This document shows, in pieces, positions 24,022-31,993 of a DNA stretch of 64,000 nucleotides. The position numbers and the translations under genes were made by a program. Location: positions 1-64,000 of the forward strand of contig NZ_JASJEU010000013.1 in NCBI RefSeq assembly GCF_030077735.1, read 5' to 3'. Position 1 is the stretch's first letter. Each line of letters begins with the position of its first letter. A model generated the notes under the pieces. The model had not been told where the DNA came from, did no database searches, and saw only the letters and a list, made by a program, of their open reading frames with translations. This stretch comes from Gordonibacter faecis (GTDB taxonomy: Bacteria; Actinomycetota; Coriobacteriia; Coriobacteriales; Eggerthellaceae).

Positions 24022-24729
24022 TTAGAGATCGCGCGTTTGGTAGGCGCGTGCTGCCACGCGCTCCGATGCGAGGTAAAACGCGCAGGAGGCCGCCACAAAA
24101 CATCCCGCTACGGCACATGCGCCGCCCGTTGACTGGGCGGCGCTGCTAATTATGCTGATGATTGGCAGAAGTGCAGTGTAATCGACCGTACTCAGCGAGA
24201 AGATACCAGCGAAGATTGCAAGCATGAAGGCGAAGGGAATGTAGGTGGCGGCTTTCCGATAGGTTCCCGCCAGCATGAATGGCAACACCAGTGCGTACAT
24301 GATCAGGGTAAGCGTGAGCGTGGCGCCCACCATTGCCACTGCTACGGGCGTGTTGAAGTCGAAGGAGAAGTGCCCTAAGAGGGGAAGGCCCGGTATGAGG
24401 GGGCCGAGGGTGCACGCAAGGACGTAGGACAGCATCCCGGTTGCCATGCATCCGAGTGCGACGAGGGCGACACTTGCGTAGCGCCCCGCCACCACGTCCG
24501 CGCGAGAGAATGGCAACGCTTGGCGAAACGCGAACCAGGTGCGGTTTTGGTCGCGCATCAGCATTGGCATAAGTACCATGTGCGACATCGGGAAGCCCAC
24601 AAGCAGGATGATGAGGGGTACGCCTCCTGCCACCAAGCAGACGCCAGTCGCGTAGAGCGCCCAGAGGACCACGTTCTTTATCAGCGATTTCTTCAAAATG
24701 AGGAAATCGAATTGCAGCATGGTTTTCAC
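24022..24729 (-). CDS. ABC-2 type transporter permease
   Basis: The 235-residue product has six hydrophobic segments and starts MKTMLQFDFLILKKSL, as in ABC-2 permeases (YtrC/BcrB type). SRADVVAGRYASVALVALG after segment 2 matches the same position of the neighbour at 24754 (SRADVIAGRYASIAALVLIG), so the two are related. It is the last gene of the GntR-ATPase-permease-permease operon. It probably forms a heterodimeric channel. Substrate unknown. Confidence 0.82.
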   Translation of the reverse strand: MKTMLQFDFLILKKSLIKNVVLWALYATGVCLVAGGVPLIILLVGFPMSHMVLMPMLMRDQNRTWFAFRQALPFSRADVVAGRYASVALVALGCMATGMLSYVLACTLGPLIPGLPLLGHFSFDFNTPVAVAMVGATLTLTLIMYALVLPFMLAGTYRKAATYIPFAFMLAIFAGIFSLSTVDYTALLPIISIISSAAQSTGGACAVAGCFVAASCAFYLASERVAARAYQTRDL

Positions 24730-24753
24730 AGGGCGCTCCTTGCGCTTAGTGGT

Positions 24754-25452
24754 TTATAGCTCGCGCTTCGCGTAGAGCTTGATGGACAGCAGGGTTGACA
24801 GCAGGTAGATGATGACGGCTACGCCCACGATGGCTGCTGCGACAACGACGGTGCCGGTGGGCGTGCTTGCCCAGTAGATGAAGTCAACCACGAACGGCGG
24901 CAGTTGGAATTCCTGACCGCTTGCGAACACGAACAGGGCAATGAGCACCATGGCCAGCGGCAGGTAGCGCACGGCTTTCGTCATGCCGAAGCGCGACACC
25001 AGCGGCAACGTTACCGACAGCATGAACAGGATGATGGCGATGCCAAGCGCGGTGGCCAGTGCGATGCCTTGCCACGACAGTTCTTCGAAAAGCGTAGGTG
25101 GCACCATTCCGCCGAGCGCTGATTGGCCTCCCACAACAATGAGTCCCGTGAGCACGAGGCCGATGGCGGCACCAATCAGTACGAGCGCCGCGATGCTGGC
25201 ATAGCGACCTGCGATAACGTCGGCGCGCGACAGGGGAAGCGCCAGGCGGAACTGCTGCCAGTCGCCGCGCTCGTCGTACGCGATGATGGTGAAAGCGAGC
25301 GAGAACGGGATGACTACGGTGAGCATGGGCACAATAAGGTAAAGGCTTTCGGTGGTAAATCCGATGATGCAACCCACGAGCAGGGCCACAATAAGCTGCT
25401 GGATCAGGTATTTCTTAGCGACCTGGAGGTCGGACATGAACATGGCTTTCAC
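24754..25452 (-). CDS. ABC-2 type transporter permease
   Basis: The 232-residue product has six membrane segments and starts MKAMFMSDLQVAKKYLIQQ. It overlaps the ATPase gene by four bases, as in translational coupling, and is followed after 24 bases by its paralogue. The conserved loop (FRLALPLSRADVIAGRYAS) is shared with that paralogue. Together they give the membrane part of the exporter. It is under the control of the GntR regulator at the head of the operon. Confidence 0.82.
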   Translation of the reverse strand: MKAMFMSDLQVAKKYLIQQLIVALLVGCIIGFTTESLYLIVPMLTVVIPFSLAFTIIAYDERGDWQQFRLALPLSRADVIAGRYASIAALVLIGAAIGLVLTGLIVVGGQSALGGMVPPTLFEELSWQGIALATALGIAIILFMLSVTLPLVSRFGMTKAVRYLPLAMVLIALFVFASGQEFQLPPFVVDFIYWASTPTGTVVVAAAIVGVAVIIYLLSTLLSIKLYAKREL

Positions 25453-26357
25453 TGGACGTCTCCTTTCAGCATAAGGCCCATGTAAGAGTCGATGTCGGCT
25501 TTGTCGAGCGCGATGCGCGGGAAGTTCTCGGCGAAGGCGAAGCGGTCGGGCGCGAGCACGTCAATGCCGTAGGGGTGGCGGATGCTGCGCAGTTCGCCCG
25601 GCGCGAAGAAACCGCTGGTGGCGATGTGTTCAAATTCGGCGGCGCGGCAGTGCGCGACGCCCGCGAGGTCGGTGATGGCGTCCTTCTCGATGGCGAACAC
25701 GATGCGGCCTTCGTCGATGCATATGATGTAGTCGGCGATTTTTTCGAGGTCGCTGGTGATGTGGCTCGACATGAGGATGCCGCGGCGGCCGTCGCGCATG
25801 TAGTCGCGCAGGTGGTCGAGCGCCTCGTCGCGCGCGAGCGGGTCGAGGCCCGCCGTGGCTTCGTCGAGGATGAGCAGGTCGGGGTCGTGCGCGAGTGCGG
25901 CTGCCAGCGACAGCTTCATGCTCATGCCGCGCGAGAGGTCCTTCACCAGCTTGTTCTTCGGCAGGCCGAACTGGGTCAGGCGCTGCTCGAAGTCGGTGGG
26001 GTTCCACGCGTCGTAGCTGTAGGACATGAGTTTGCCCACGGCTTCCACGGTCATTTCCTCGGGGAACGAGCACGTGTCGAACACCACGCCGACACGCTGT
26101 TTCACCTGCTTGACGGCTTTTGCGCTGGCGTGTTCGCCCACGTTTTGGCCGAAGAGTTCGATGGAGCCCGCGTCCGGGAAGACGAGGCCCAGCACGGACT
26201 TGATGGTGGTGGTTTTGCCGGCACCGTTGGAGCCGACGAAGCCGACGACGCTGCCAGCGGGTACCGTGAGGTCGACGTTGACCAGGTCGAAGCCGTCATA
26301 GTGCTTCGATAGGCTGCGGATGCAAAGGAGGTCGTTTGGGTTGTACGAGGCGTTCAT
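25449..26357 (-). CDS. ABC transporter ATP-binding protein
   Basis: The 302-residue ATPase has Walker A GSNGAGKTTTIK (about residues 38-49), Q-loop region, signature DLSRGMSMKL, Walker B LLILDEATAGLDP and the switch His in SSHITSDLEKIADY. The C-terminal 80 residues form the extension common in CcmA/YtrB-like ATPases. The start overlaps the regulator stop by one base and the end overlaps the first permease by four, so all four are one operon. It powers the permease pair at 24022 and 24754. Confidence 0.9.
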   Translation of the reverse strand: MNASYNPNDLLCIRSLSKHYDGFDLVNVDLTVPAGSVVGFVGSNGAGKTTTIKSVLGLVFPDAGSIELFGQNVGEHASAKAVKQVKQRVGVVFDTCSFPEEMTVEAVGKLMSYSYDAWNPTDFEQRLTQFGLPKNKLVKDLSRGMSMKLSLAAALAHDPDLLILDEATAGLDPLARDEALDHLRDYMRDGRRGILMSSHITSDLEKIADYIICIDEGRIVFAIEKDAITDLAGVAHCRAAEFEHIATSGFFAPGELRSIRHPYGIDVLAPDRFAFAENFPRIALDKADIDSYMGLMLKGDVQ

Positions 26358-26734
26358 CAGTCGTCACTTTCTGCGATGAGGTTCAACATGTCGTGGAGCT
26401 CGTTGGTGGTCACGTTCGCGGTGCGGGCTTCGTGTACGGCGCGGGCGAGCAGGTCTTCGATGGTGCGGAGGTGTTCTTCGCGCAGCAGCTCTTTGTTGCC
26501 GCCGGCCACGAAACTGCCTTTGCCCTGCACCGTTTCGACGAAGCCCTGCGCCTCCAGCTCGGCGTACGCGCGCTTCGTGGTGATAACACTGATGCGCAAG
26601 TCGCTGGCCAGGGCGCGGATGGAGGGCAACTGCTGCCCTTCGTCCAGTTCGCCTGCGAGGATGAGGCCCTTCATCTGCGAGACAATTTGCTCGTAGATGG
26701 GTTTGTCGCTCGCGTTCGAAATGATGATGTCCAA
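26357..26734 (-). CDS. GntR-family regulator, YtrA subfamily
   Basis: The 125-residue protein probably starts at TTG 26734 (LDIIISNASDKPIYEQIV) after AAAGGGA; the longer upstream frame is G/C-rich noise. It has a GntR winged helix (QLPSIRALASDLRISVITTKRAYAELEAQGFVETVQGKGSFV) with the short C-terminal tail of the YtrA subfamily, which regulates ABC exporters encoded beside it. Here it heads exactly such an operon. A clear promoter sits at 26899-26927. Autorepression is expected by family custom. Confidence 0.85.
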   Translation of the reverse strand: MDIIISNASDKPIYEQIVSQMKGLILAGELDEGQQLPSIRALASDLRISVITTKRAYAELEAQGFVETVQGKGSFVAGGNKELLREEHLRTIEDLLARAVHEARTANVTTNELHDMLNLIAESDD

Positions 26735-26898
26735 CGTGCTCCCTTTCCGTTCTTCGTGAGCGCTCCGGCGTCCCGGCGCGCCCGGTGGTGCGTCGCGGCG
26801 TCCCGCTTCGCACCTCGGAGTCCGCGGGCACGTTCCCCGCATTCTCCGGCTCGGGTGGGCACCTTTGCGTGTGCTAGGTGTATATACCCAATATGCAC

Positions 26899-26927
26899 AC
26901 TATAATCAGTAGATACACAGCGGTCAA
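26899..26927 (-). promoter_or_regulatory. Promoter of the GntR-ABC operon
   Basis: On the minus strand TTGACC (26927-26922) and TATAGT (26904-26899) are 17 bases apart. Around it GTGTAT and ATACAC words lie in inverted order, which could be the GntR operator. Confidence 0.75.
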
Positions 26928-26968
26928 GCACCTTCTGAAGAATTTTTTGAGAACACACGTTCGAACTA

Positions 26969-26997
26969 TTGAATGTAATACCGTATTACGCTATAGT
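26969..26997 (+). promoter_or_regulatory. Promoter and operator of the toxin-antitoxin pair
   Basis: TTGAAT (26969-26974) and TATAGT (26992-26997) are exactly 17 bases apart. The spacer contains a perfect inverted repeat GTAATAC-C-GTATTAC (26975-26989). A repressor bound there would block the polymerase, which fits autoregulation by the RelB-like antitoxin. Confidence 0.8.
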
Positions 26998-27022
26998 AAA
27001 ACGTGTGGAAAAGGAGGCTTGT

Positions 27023-27400
27023 ATGGAAGCTGTTTTGCAGAAGGAGGTGCGCACCATGTCGTCAAGGACTTCTCGTGTCGATGCCATTGTCACAGCTCGC
27101 GTGCCAACCGAGATCAAAGAGCAAGGCAATGCAATTCTGAAAAGAATTGGCTCGTCTCCTACCGAATTGATCAATGCGGCGTATCGCTATGTGCTGGATT
27201 ACGAAGAACTTCCGACGGTTGCTCCCCCGCTTGAAGAAATGGCGGATCGCCATCGAAATCTCTCGCCTGAGAAAAAAGCGCAGATCAAAGCTTTTATCGA
27301 TCGTACGACATTGAAAGCTCCGTCATCGTGGAATGGCAAGTCGTTCGATGAATTGCGCGAAGAAGCCATGCGTGAGCGCTATCCGGAATATTTCGACTAA
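27023..27400 (+). CDS. RelB/DinJ-like antitoxin
   Basis: The 125-residue protein starting at ATG 27023 (a second good ATG with AGGAGG is at 27056) has a ribbon-helix-helix-like opening TARVPTEIKEQGNAILKRIGSSPTELINAAYRYVLDYEELP, as in RelB/DinJ antitoxins. The tail is charged and ends in a toxin-binding type helix (FDELREEAMRERYPEYF). The PIN-domain gene follows after a 15-base gap. The promoter has a symmetric operator between its boxes. It should neutralise the toxin and repress its own transcription. Confidence 0.8.
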   Translation: MEAVLQKEVRTMSSRTSRVDAIVTARVPTEIKEQGNAILKRIGSSPTELINAAYRYVLDYEELPTVAPPLEEMADRHRNLSPEKKAQIKAFIDRTTLKAPSSWNGKSFDELREEAMRERYPEYFD

Positions 27401-27415
27401 CTAAGGAGGATGAGC

Positions 27416-27868
27416 ATGCGTCTTTTGCTTGATACCAACATCATGCTCGACCTGTTCGCCTGTCGCGAAGAGTTTGTTAAGGAAGCGTATGCGCTCAAGG
27501 GCATGGCGCTTTTCAATGAGGCTGAACTGTGGGTTTCCGCGAAGTCTTTCACTGATGTGTTCTACCTGATGAGGGGAGAGGACGAGTTTACCAGTGAGAC
27601 TATTCAGGACATATTTTTAGATAACCTGACGTATCTTAATGTGTGTAGTGTTGATAAAGAGGACATCGTCGAGTCGGCGAAATCAAAATGGCCTGACTTT
27701 GAGGATTGTCTGGTGGCACGCTGCGCCGATAAGGTGAAGGCAGACTATCTCCTGACGCGCGACAAAAAGGGGTTCAAGCTTGCGAATGTTGCCTGGTGTT
27801 CGCCGGCAGACTTCTTTGAGCGCTTGGAGAAGGAGCAAGGGATTGTTTACGACATCATGGATTGGTAA
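27416..27868 (+). CDS. PIN-domain toxin
   Basis: The 150-residue product starts at ATG 27416 after AAGGAGG. It has the PIN layout: LLLDTNIMLDLF with the first acidic residue, then SVDKEDIVESAKSKWPDFEDCLVARCADKVKADYLLTRDKKGF with the middle and last acidic residues. PIN toxins cleave RNA using bound magnesium. The pairing with a RelB-like antitoxin, rather than the usual VapB, is a mix. Its GC content is lower than that of surrounding genes, which hints at transfer. Confidence 0.83.
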   Translation: MRLLLDTNIMLDLFACREEFVKEAYALKGMALFNEAELWVSAKSFTDVFYLMRGEDEFTSETIQDIFLDNLTYLNVCSVDKEDIVESAKSKWPDFEDCLVARCADKVKADYLLTRDKKGFKLANVAWCSPADFFERLEKEQGIVYDIMDW

Positions 27869-27925
27869 GCGATAGTCACACTTTTTCGGTGAGGGGTATG
27901 GTTGTCGGTGAGAGAAAGGGCTGCA

Positions 27926-28285
27926 ATGGGTCTGCTGTTTGTGGAGTATCCGAAGTGTTCGACGTGCAAGAAGGCGAAGGCGTGGCTTGATGCGCAGGGG
28001 GTGAGTTATACAGATCGCCACATTGTGGAGGATAACCCAACGGCCGAAGAGCTGGCCGCATGGCATGCGAAGAGCGGGTTGCCGCTGCGGCGGTTCTTTA
28101 ACACGAGTGGTATGCTCTACCGCGAGCGCAACGTGAAGGCGCTGCTGGATGCCGGCATGGCCGACAGCGAAGCGTACGCGCTGCTCGCGGAGAACGGCAT
28201 GCTGGTGAAGCGTCCCATCGTGGTGGGCGAGGACTTTGTGCTGGTGGGCTTCAAGGAACCCGAGTGGGAACAGGCGCTTCTGTAG
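27926..28285 (+). CDS. ArsC/Spx-family thioredoxin-fold protein
   Basis: The 119-residue protein starts MGLLFVEYPKCSTCKKAKAWL; the CSTC motif and later RPIVVGED match the ArsC/Spx/YffB family. RFFNTSGMLYRERNVK is the family middle segment. Members are either arsenate reductases or transcription-affecting Spx-like proteins; the resistance-type RPIVV-arginine is present, but no other ars gene is near. I would call it YffB/Spx-like rather than a proven arsenate reductase. A three-base gap separates it from the convergent dtd gene. Confidence 0.8.
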   Translation: MGLLFVEYPKCSTCKKAKAWLDAQGVSYTDRHIVEDNPTAEELAAWHAKSGLPLRRFFNTSGMLYRERNVKALLDAGMADSEAYALLAENGMLVKRPIVVGEDFVLVGFKEPEWEQALL

Positions 28286-28287
28286 GT

Positions 28288-28734
28288 TTAGAGCGTGTCG
28301 GTGTCCAGCCAGAGGGTGAAGGGGCCGTCGTTTACCAGGCTCACGTCCATGTACGCGCCGAAGCGGCCCGTTTCCACGCGGGGTACATCGCGGCGGGCGC
28401 GTTCGATGAAGCATTCATAAAGACGGTTGGCCTCGTCGGGAGCACCGGCCTCGGTGAACGAGGGACGATTGCCCTTCTTGCAGTCGGCGAACAGGGTAAA
28501 CTGCGACACGACAAGCACCTCACCGGCGACATCGGCTAGTGAGAGGTTTGTCTTACCATCGGCATCTTCGAAGATACGTAGCCGGGAAATTTTGCTCCAA
28601 AGGCGCTCGACCTCGGCTTCAGTGTCGTTGTGCCCCACACCCAACAAAATAACAAGCCCCCGTCCAATGGAGCCAACCGTTTCCCCCTCGATATCCACCT
28701 GCGCCCGCGCAACTCGCTGAATAACCGCTCGCAT
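28288..28734 (-). CDS. dtd: D-aminoacyl-tRNA deacylase
   Basis: The 148-residue protein matches Dtd from its first residue: MRAVIQRVARAQVDIEGE, then GRGLVILLGVGHNDTEAEVERL, SQFTLFADCKKGNRPSF (active site with SQFTL) and the end TGRFGAYMDVSLVNDGPFTLWLD with the NxGP variant NDGP. It removes D-amino acids wrongly loaded on tRNA in the cytoplasm. Length is normal (about 145). The longer upstream frame has no start with ribosome site. It is convergent with the ArsC-like gene. Confidence 0.95.
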   Translation of the reverse strand: MRAVIQRVARAQVDIEGETVGSIGRGLVILLGVGHNDTEAEVERLWSKISRLRIFEDADGKTNLSLADVAGEVLVVSQFTLFADCKKGNRPSFTEAGAPDEANRLYECFIERARRDVPRVETGRFGAYMDVSLVNDGPFTLWLDTDTL

Positions 28735-28850
28735 TAGTGTGTGCTCCCTTCGCCTTGTCGCATGTGCCGCAAGTATAGCATTCTCACCTGCGGAGTTGAC
28801 CGTGTGCGCACTGCGGCGTATAACGAAGCGAAGCGAGAAAGGACTGGGGT

Positions 28851-29366
28851 ATGACCTACGCCATTGTGTATGACAGCAGGACGGGCAATACTGAGGAACT
28901 TGCACGAGCCGTGGCTGACGCGCTGCCGGAGGAAGGGCGGCTCGCATACGGACGTGTCGGCGAGGTGGATCCTGCAGTGCTTGCGGAAGCGGAGCGGGTG
29001 TACGCTGGTTTTTGGACGAACCGTGGCGATTGCACTGACGAGATGGCTGAGGTGCTGGCCTCGCTCGATAACAAGGAAGTGTTCCTGTTCGGCACCGCGG
29101 GCTTCGGTGCGGACGCGACGTATTTTGCCGGTGTCGGTGCGCGCGTGCTGGTACATCTACCCAGTACGGCACATGTGATAGGGGTGTTCATGTGTCAAGG
29201 ACGCATGCCTATGAGCGTACGCGAACGCTACGAGCAACAGGCCGAAGCGAACCCCGCACAGGCTGCGCGCATGGCCCAGCTCATTGAGAATTTCGACGAG
29301 GCTCTTACCCATCCGAACGATGACGACCTTGCGCGCTTGCGCGCCGAAGTGGAGGCCACCCTATGA
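28851..29366 (+). CDS. Flavodoxin-like protein
   Basis: The 171-residue protein opens YAIVYDSRTGNTEELARA, an FMN phosphate-binding loop (SRTGNT), and has GFWTNRGDCTDEMAEVLASL and VFLFGTAGFGADATYF for the other flavin contacts. The C-terminus is a helical extension. It resembles the short flavodoxins of gut anaerobes, which include the bilirubin-reductase partner BilS, but I cannot show that relation. It overlaps the next small gene by four bases. It is likely an electron carrier in the cytoplasm. Confidence 0.75.
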   Translation: MTYAIVYDSRTGNTEELARAVADALPEEGRLAYGRVGEVDPAVLAEAERVYAGFWTNRGDCTDEMAEVLASLDNKEVFLFGTAGFGADATYFAGVGARVLVHLPSTAHVIGVFMCQGRMPMSVRERYEQQAEANPAQAARMAQLIENFDEALTHPNDDDLARLRAEVEATL

Positions 29367-29623
29367 CAAAGCTCAGCGATCTTCCCAACATCGGCGCACA
29401 TGCCGAACAGCAGCTCACCGAAGTGGGCATCACCACTGCCGAGGAACTTATCGCACTGGGCGCTGAGCAAGCCTGGCTCAAAGTGCAAACCATCGACCCC
29501 GGCGTGTGTCTGCACATGCTCTACGCGCTTGAGGGCGCCGTGCAAGGCATCCCCAAAAAAGAACTCGACCCCGCCCGCAAACAAGAACTCAAATCTTTCA
29601 TGGCAGCGAACCAGCCTGCGTAA
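29363..29623 (+). CDS. Stand-alone TfoX C-terminal domain protein
   Basis: The 86-residue product has a helix-hairpin-helix-like fold as in the C-terminal domain of TfoX/Sxy: LSDLPNIGAHAEQQLTEVGITTAEELIALGAEQAWLKVQ, later HMLYALEGAVQGIPKKEL. The N-terminal TfoX domain is missing; such short forms are common. ATGA overlap with the flavodoxin gene indicates translational coupling. Whether it regulates competence here is doubtful. Its role with the flavodoxin is unknown. Confidence 0.8.
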   Translation: MTKLSDLPNIGAHAEQQLTEVGITTAEELIALGAEQAWLKVQTIDPGVCLHMLYALEGAVQGIPKKELDPARKQELKSFMAANQPA

Positions 29624-29646
29624 CCATCTTGACCGTGCTCTCGATA

Positions 29647-29690
29647 CCTTGTATATTACAGTCGTAATATAACGAGTGTAATATACAAGG
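29647..29690 (+). promoter_or_regulatory. Operator of the TetR-like regulator
   Basis: CCTTGTATATTACA (29647-29660) is the perfect inverse of TGTAATATACAAGG (29677-29690), with CGTAATAT in the middle. The right arm runs into AAGGAGGAG, the ribosome site of the regulator gene. This is the likely autorepression site and may also cover the promoter. Confidence 0.75.
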
Positions 29691-29697
29691 AGGAGCT

Positions 29698-30255
29698 ATG
29701 CCCGAGCAGAAGGTGTCGCGAGAGGCCGTGCTTGATGCGGCGCTTGCCATAGTGCGTGAACAGGGGGAAGCGGCGTTAAGCGCGCGTACGGTGGCTGAGC
29801 GCGCGGGCTGCTCCGTGCAGCCTATCTACAGCCAGTTCGGCGATATGCGCGAACTCGTGCGGCAGCTCTACAATCATGCACGCGCCTGGGTGGCTGCCTA
29901 CAATCGCGAGCACGAGTGCGACGGCAAGAATCCCTTCGAGTCGAACGGCCTCTCGCATCTGCGTCTCGCGCGGACGGAGCGCAACCTGTTTCACTTCCTG
30001 TATCTGTCGCCACACATGGAGGCAACGGGTTTCGCGGAGGTGTACGAAAGCGTAGCCATTGACGGTGTGCAAGAATGCATCGAGGACCTGGGGCACCTTT
30101 CGCCCGAGGCGGCGCGTGAGCTGTACCTGAACATGATCGTCTACACACACGGCATGGCGGCCATGATAGCCTGCGGCTCGCACTTCACCGACGAAGAGTT
30201 GGCTGAGCGCATGGACGCGGCGTTTCGTGCCTTTGTCTGCGCGGTGCAATCATGA
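29698..30255 (+). CDS. TetR/AcrR-family regulator
   Basis: The 185-residue protein has a TetR helix-turn-helix at about residues 6-50 (VSREAVLDAALAIVREQGEAALSARTVAERAGCSVQPIYSQFGDMRELV) and a helical ligand domain with several cysteines and histidines. The operator palindrome sits directly before it. It overlaps the ferredoxin gene by four bases, so it probably represses its own two-gene operon. The inducer is unknown. Confidence 0.88.
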   Translation: MPEQKVSREAVLDAALAIVREQGEAALSARTVAERAGCSVQPIYSQFGDMRELVRQLYNHARAWVAAYNREHECDGKNPFESNGLSHLRLARTERNLFHFLYLSPHMEATGFAEVYESVAIDGVQECIEDLGHLSPEAARELYLNMIVYTHGMAAMIACGSHFTDEELAERMDAAFRAFVCAVQS

Positions 30256-31004
30256 GCGCCCGGAAGGCGGGAACCACGCGGCAACGCGCGCGGCGGCTTG
30301 TGCTACTCGTGTCGTTCTTGCAATTCCCGGTAACTATTTTCTATTTCTCGCCGGTGCTCGCCATTTCAGGTGCGTTTGAGGGCGTTGTTGCTGGGTGTCT
30401 ACTTGTGTTCACGCTGCAATTCCTGGTTTCGCTGGTAGCACGCCGCGCGTTCTGCGGATGGCTCTGTGCGGCTGGCGGCCTGCAGGAAATCGAGGCCGAT
30501 GTTGCGGGCAAGCCGGCAAAACTTGGGTGGCGCACGCGCATTAAGTACGTGATCTGGGTACCCTGGGTGCTCACCATTATTGCAGGCGCATGGCTTGCCG
30601 GTGGTTTCTCTATCGTCGACCCCCTCTACCACACAACGGCTGGCATGTCGGTGGCGAACCTTATGGGATTGGGTATCTATCTGGGCATAGTAGCGCTGTT
30701 CTTCATCCCGAACCTGATTTTGGGGCGCCGGGCCATGTGTCACTGCATCTGCTGGATGGCTCCCTTTATGGTGCTGGGCGGCAAGCTTGGCCGCGTGCTC
30801 CGCATACCACAGCTGCACATCGCGGCCGAATCAGACCGTTGCATACACTGCGGCAAATGCGAACGCGCCTGCCCCATGAGCCTGCCGGTGGAGGAACTCT
30901 TGTGCGATGGCGCTATCGCCGATGCCGAGTGCATCCAATGTGCCGCCTGCGCCGACACCTGTCCCAAGGACGTACTGAAGCTGCGCCTCGGGCGCATGCG
31001 ATAG
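30252..31004 (+). CDS. NapH-like membrane 4Fe-4S protein
   Basis: The 250-residue protein has about five membrane helices with the polyferredoxin motifs RAFCGWLC and MCHCICW at helix ends, and two 4Fe-4S clusters at the C-terminus (CIHCGKCERACP and CIQCAACADTCP). It resembles NapH/MauN/CcoG-type proteins that pass electrons across or along the membrane. The operon with a TetR regulator is unusual, as most such proteins lie with a reductase. The partner is unknown. Confidence 0.85.
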   Translation: MSARKAGTTRQRARRLVLLVSFLQFPVTIFYFSPVLAISGAFEGVVAGCLLVFTLQFLVSLVARRAFCGWLCAAGGLQEIEADVAGKPAKLGWRTRIKYVIWVPWVLTIIAGAWLAGGFSIVDPLYHTTAGMSVANLMGLGIYLGIVALFFIPNLILGRRAMCHCICWMAPFMVLGGKLGRVLRIPQLHIAAESDRCIHCGKCERACPMSLPVEELLCDGAIADAECIQCAACADTCPKDVLKLRLGRMR

Positions 31005-31045
31005 CTCCCTCAGTCAGACAGAAGCTCAGCACTTTTTCGTACAAG

Positions 31046-31061
31046 TGTTTCACGTGAAACA
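31046..31061. other. parS centromere site
   Basis: TGTTTCACGTGAAACA is a perfect match to the conserved 16-bp chromosomal parS palindrome bound by ParB. It lies in the gap between the NapH-like and MerR genes. Such sites cluster near the replication origin, so this window is probably in the origin-proximal part of the chromosome, in agreement with the presence of rpoBC. Confidence 0.9.
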
Positions 31062-31087
31062 TTTCGCGCGAATTTTTGATTTTCTGC

Positions 31088-31118
31088 TTGACCCTCACGT
31101 TACGTGAGGGCGTATGCT
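31088..31118 (+). promoter_or_regulatory. MerR-type promoter with 19-bp spacer
   Basis: TTGACC (31088-31093) and TATGCT (31113-31118) are 19 bases apart, the elongated spacing that MerR activators untwist. A perfect palindrome CCCTCACGT-T-ACGTGAGGG (31092-31110) fills the spacer. It lies just before the MerR/TipAS gene. Confidence 0.85.
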
Positions 31119-31147
31119 GTCGTCACGACGTCGGGAAGGAAGCGGGT

Positions 31148-31918
31148 ATGACGAAGGAACGAACCTACGCGGTGCATGAGTTGGCCGAGCTTTCGGGCTG
31201 TACGGTGCGGGCGCTGCATCACTACGATGAGCTGGGGCTTGTGCGGGCGCAGCGCGCGGCGAACGGGTATCGGCGCTACGGGCAAGCTGAGGTTGACCGC
31301 TTGCAGCAGGTGCTGCTGTATCGTGAGGCCGACCTGCCGCTTGCAGACATTGCGCGGTTGTTGGACGATCCTTCGTTTAATGCTCGCGACGCGCTGGCGG
31401 GCCACCTGCGCGAACTGCGCCGCCGTGCGCAGCGTTTGGAAAGTTTGATTGCGAGCGTGGAAAAAACGCTCGCCCATGTGGAAGGAGGCGCGGCTATGGA
31501 AGACCGCGAAAAGTTCGAGGCGTTCAAGAAAGGCCTCGTAGACGAGAACGAGAAGAAGTATGGTGCCGAGGTGCGCGAGCGCTGGGGTGATGCTGCGGCC
31601 GACGCAAGCAACGCAAAGGTGATGGGTATGAGCGAGGATCAGTACGCCCGCACGCAGGAGTTGGAAGAGCAGATGCGCGAGGCACTTCTGGCAGCCATGG
31701 CGAAGGGCAACCCTTCATGCGAGCACGCCTGGCGCGCCGCCGACCTGCACCGCCAGTGGCTCTGCAAGTTCTGGGCTGACGGCACGTACTCCAAGGAGGC
31801 GCATGCTGCGCTGGCCGAAGGCTACGTGGCCGACGAGCGCTTCAAGTCCTACTACGAAGCCATCGCCCCCGGCGCCACCGAATTCCTCCGCGACACCATC
31901 AAAGCCTACTGCGCATAA
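31148..31918 (+). CDS. MerR-family regulator with TipAS domain
   Basis: The 256-residue protein has a MerR DNA-binding domain (residues about 5-75: YAVHELAELSGCTVRALHHYDELGLVRAQRAANGYRRYG), a coiled dimerisation helix, and a C-terminal TipAS-like domain (MGMSEDQYARTQELEEQM through HRQWLCKFW and YVADERFKSYYEAI). TipAS domains bind antibiotics and hydrophobic ligands. ATG 31148 is the start; the longer frame has no ribosome site. A 19-bp-spacer promoter precedes it, so it likely activates its own gene. No other target gene is adjacent. Confidence 0.9.
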   Translation: MTKERTYAVHELAELSGCTVRALHHYDELGLVRAQRAANGYRRYGQAEVDRLQQVLLYREADLPLADIARLLDDPSFNARDALAGHLRELRRRAQRLESLIASVEKTLAHVEGGAAMEDREKFEAFKKGLVDENEKKYGAEVRERWGDAAADASNAKVMGMSEDQYARTQELEEQMREALLAAMAKGNPSCEHAWRAADLHRQWLCKFWADGTYSKEAHAALAEGYVADERFKSYYEAIAPGATEFLRDTIKAYCA

Positions 31919-31993
31919 GCGCCGAACTGCTAGATTTAGAGCGGGTGTTTTGAGTAAAAACGCCCGCTCAATGGCATTAGGCGCAATAATTTT

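Noticed and set aside
27926..28285. Call as arsenate reductase arsC
   Set aside because: The family match is good but no other arsenic gene is nearby, and Spx/YffB-like proteins share the same motifs.
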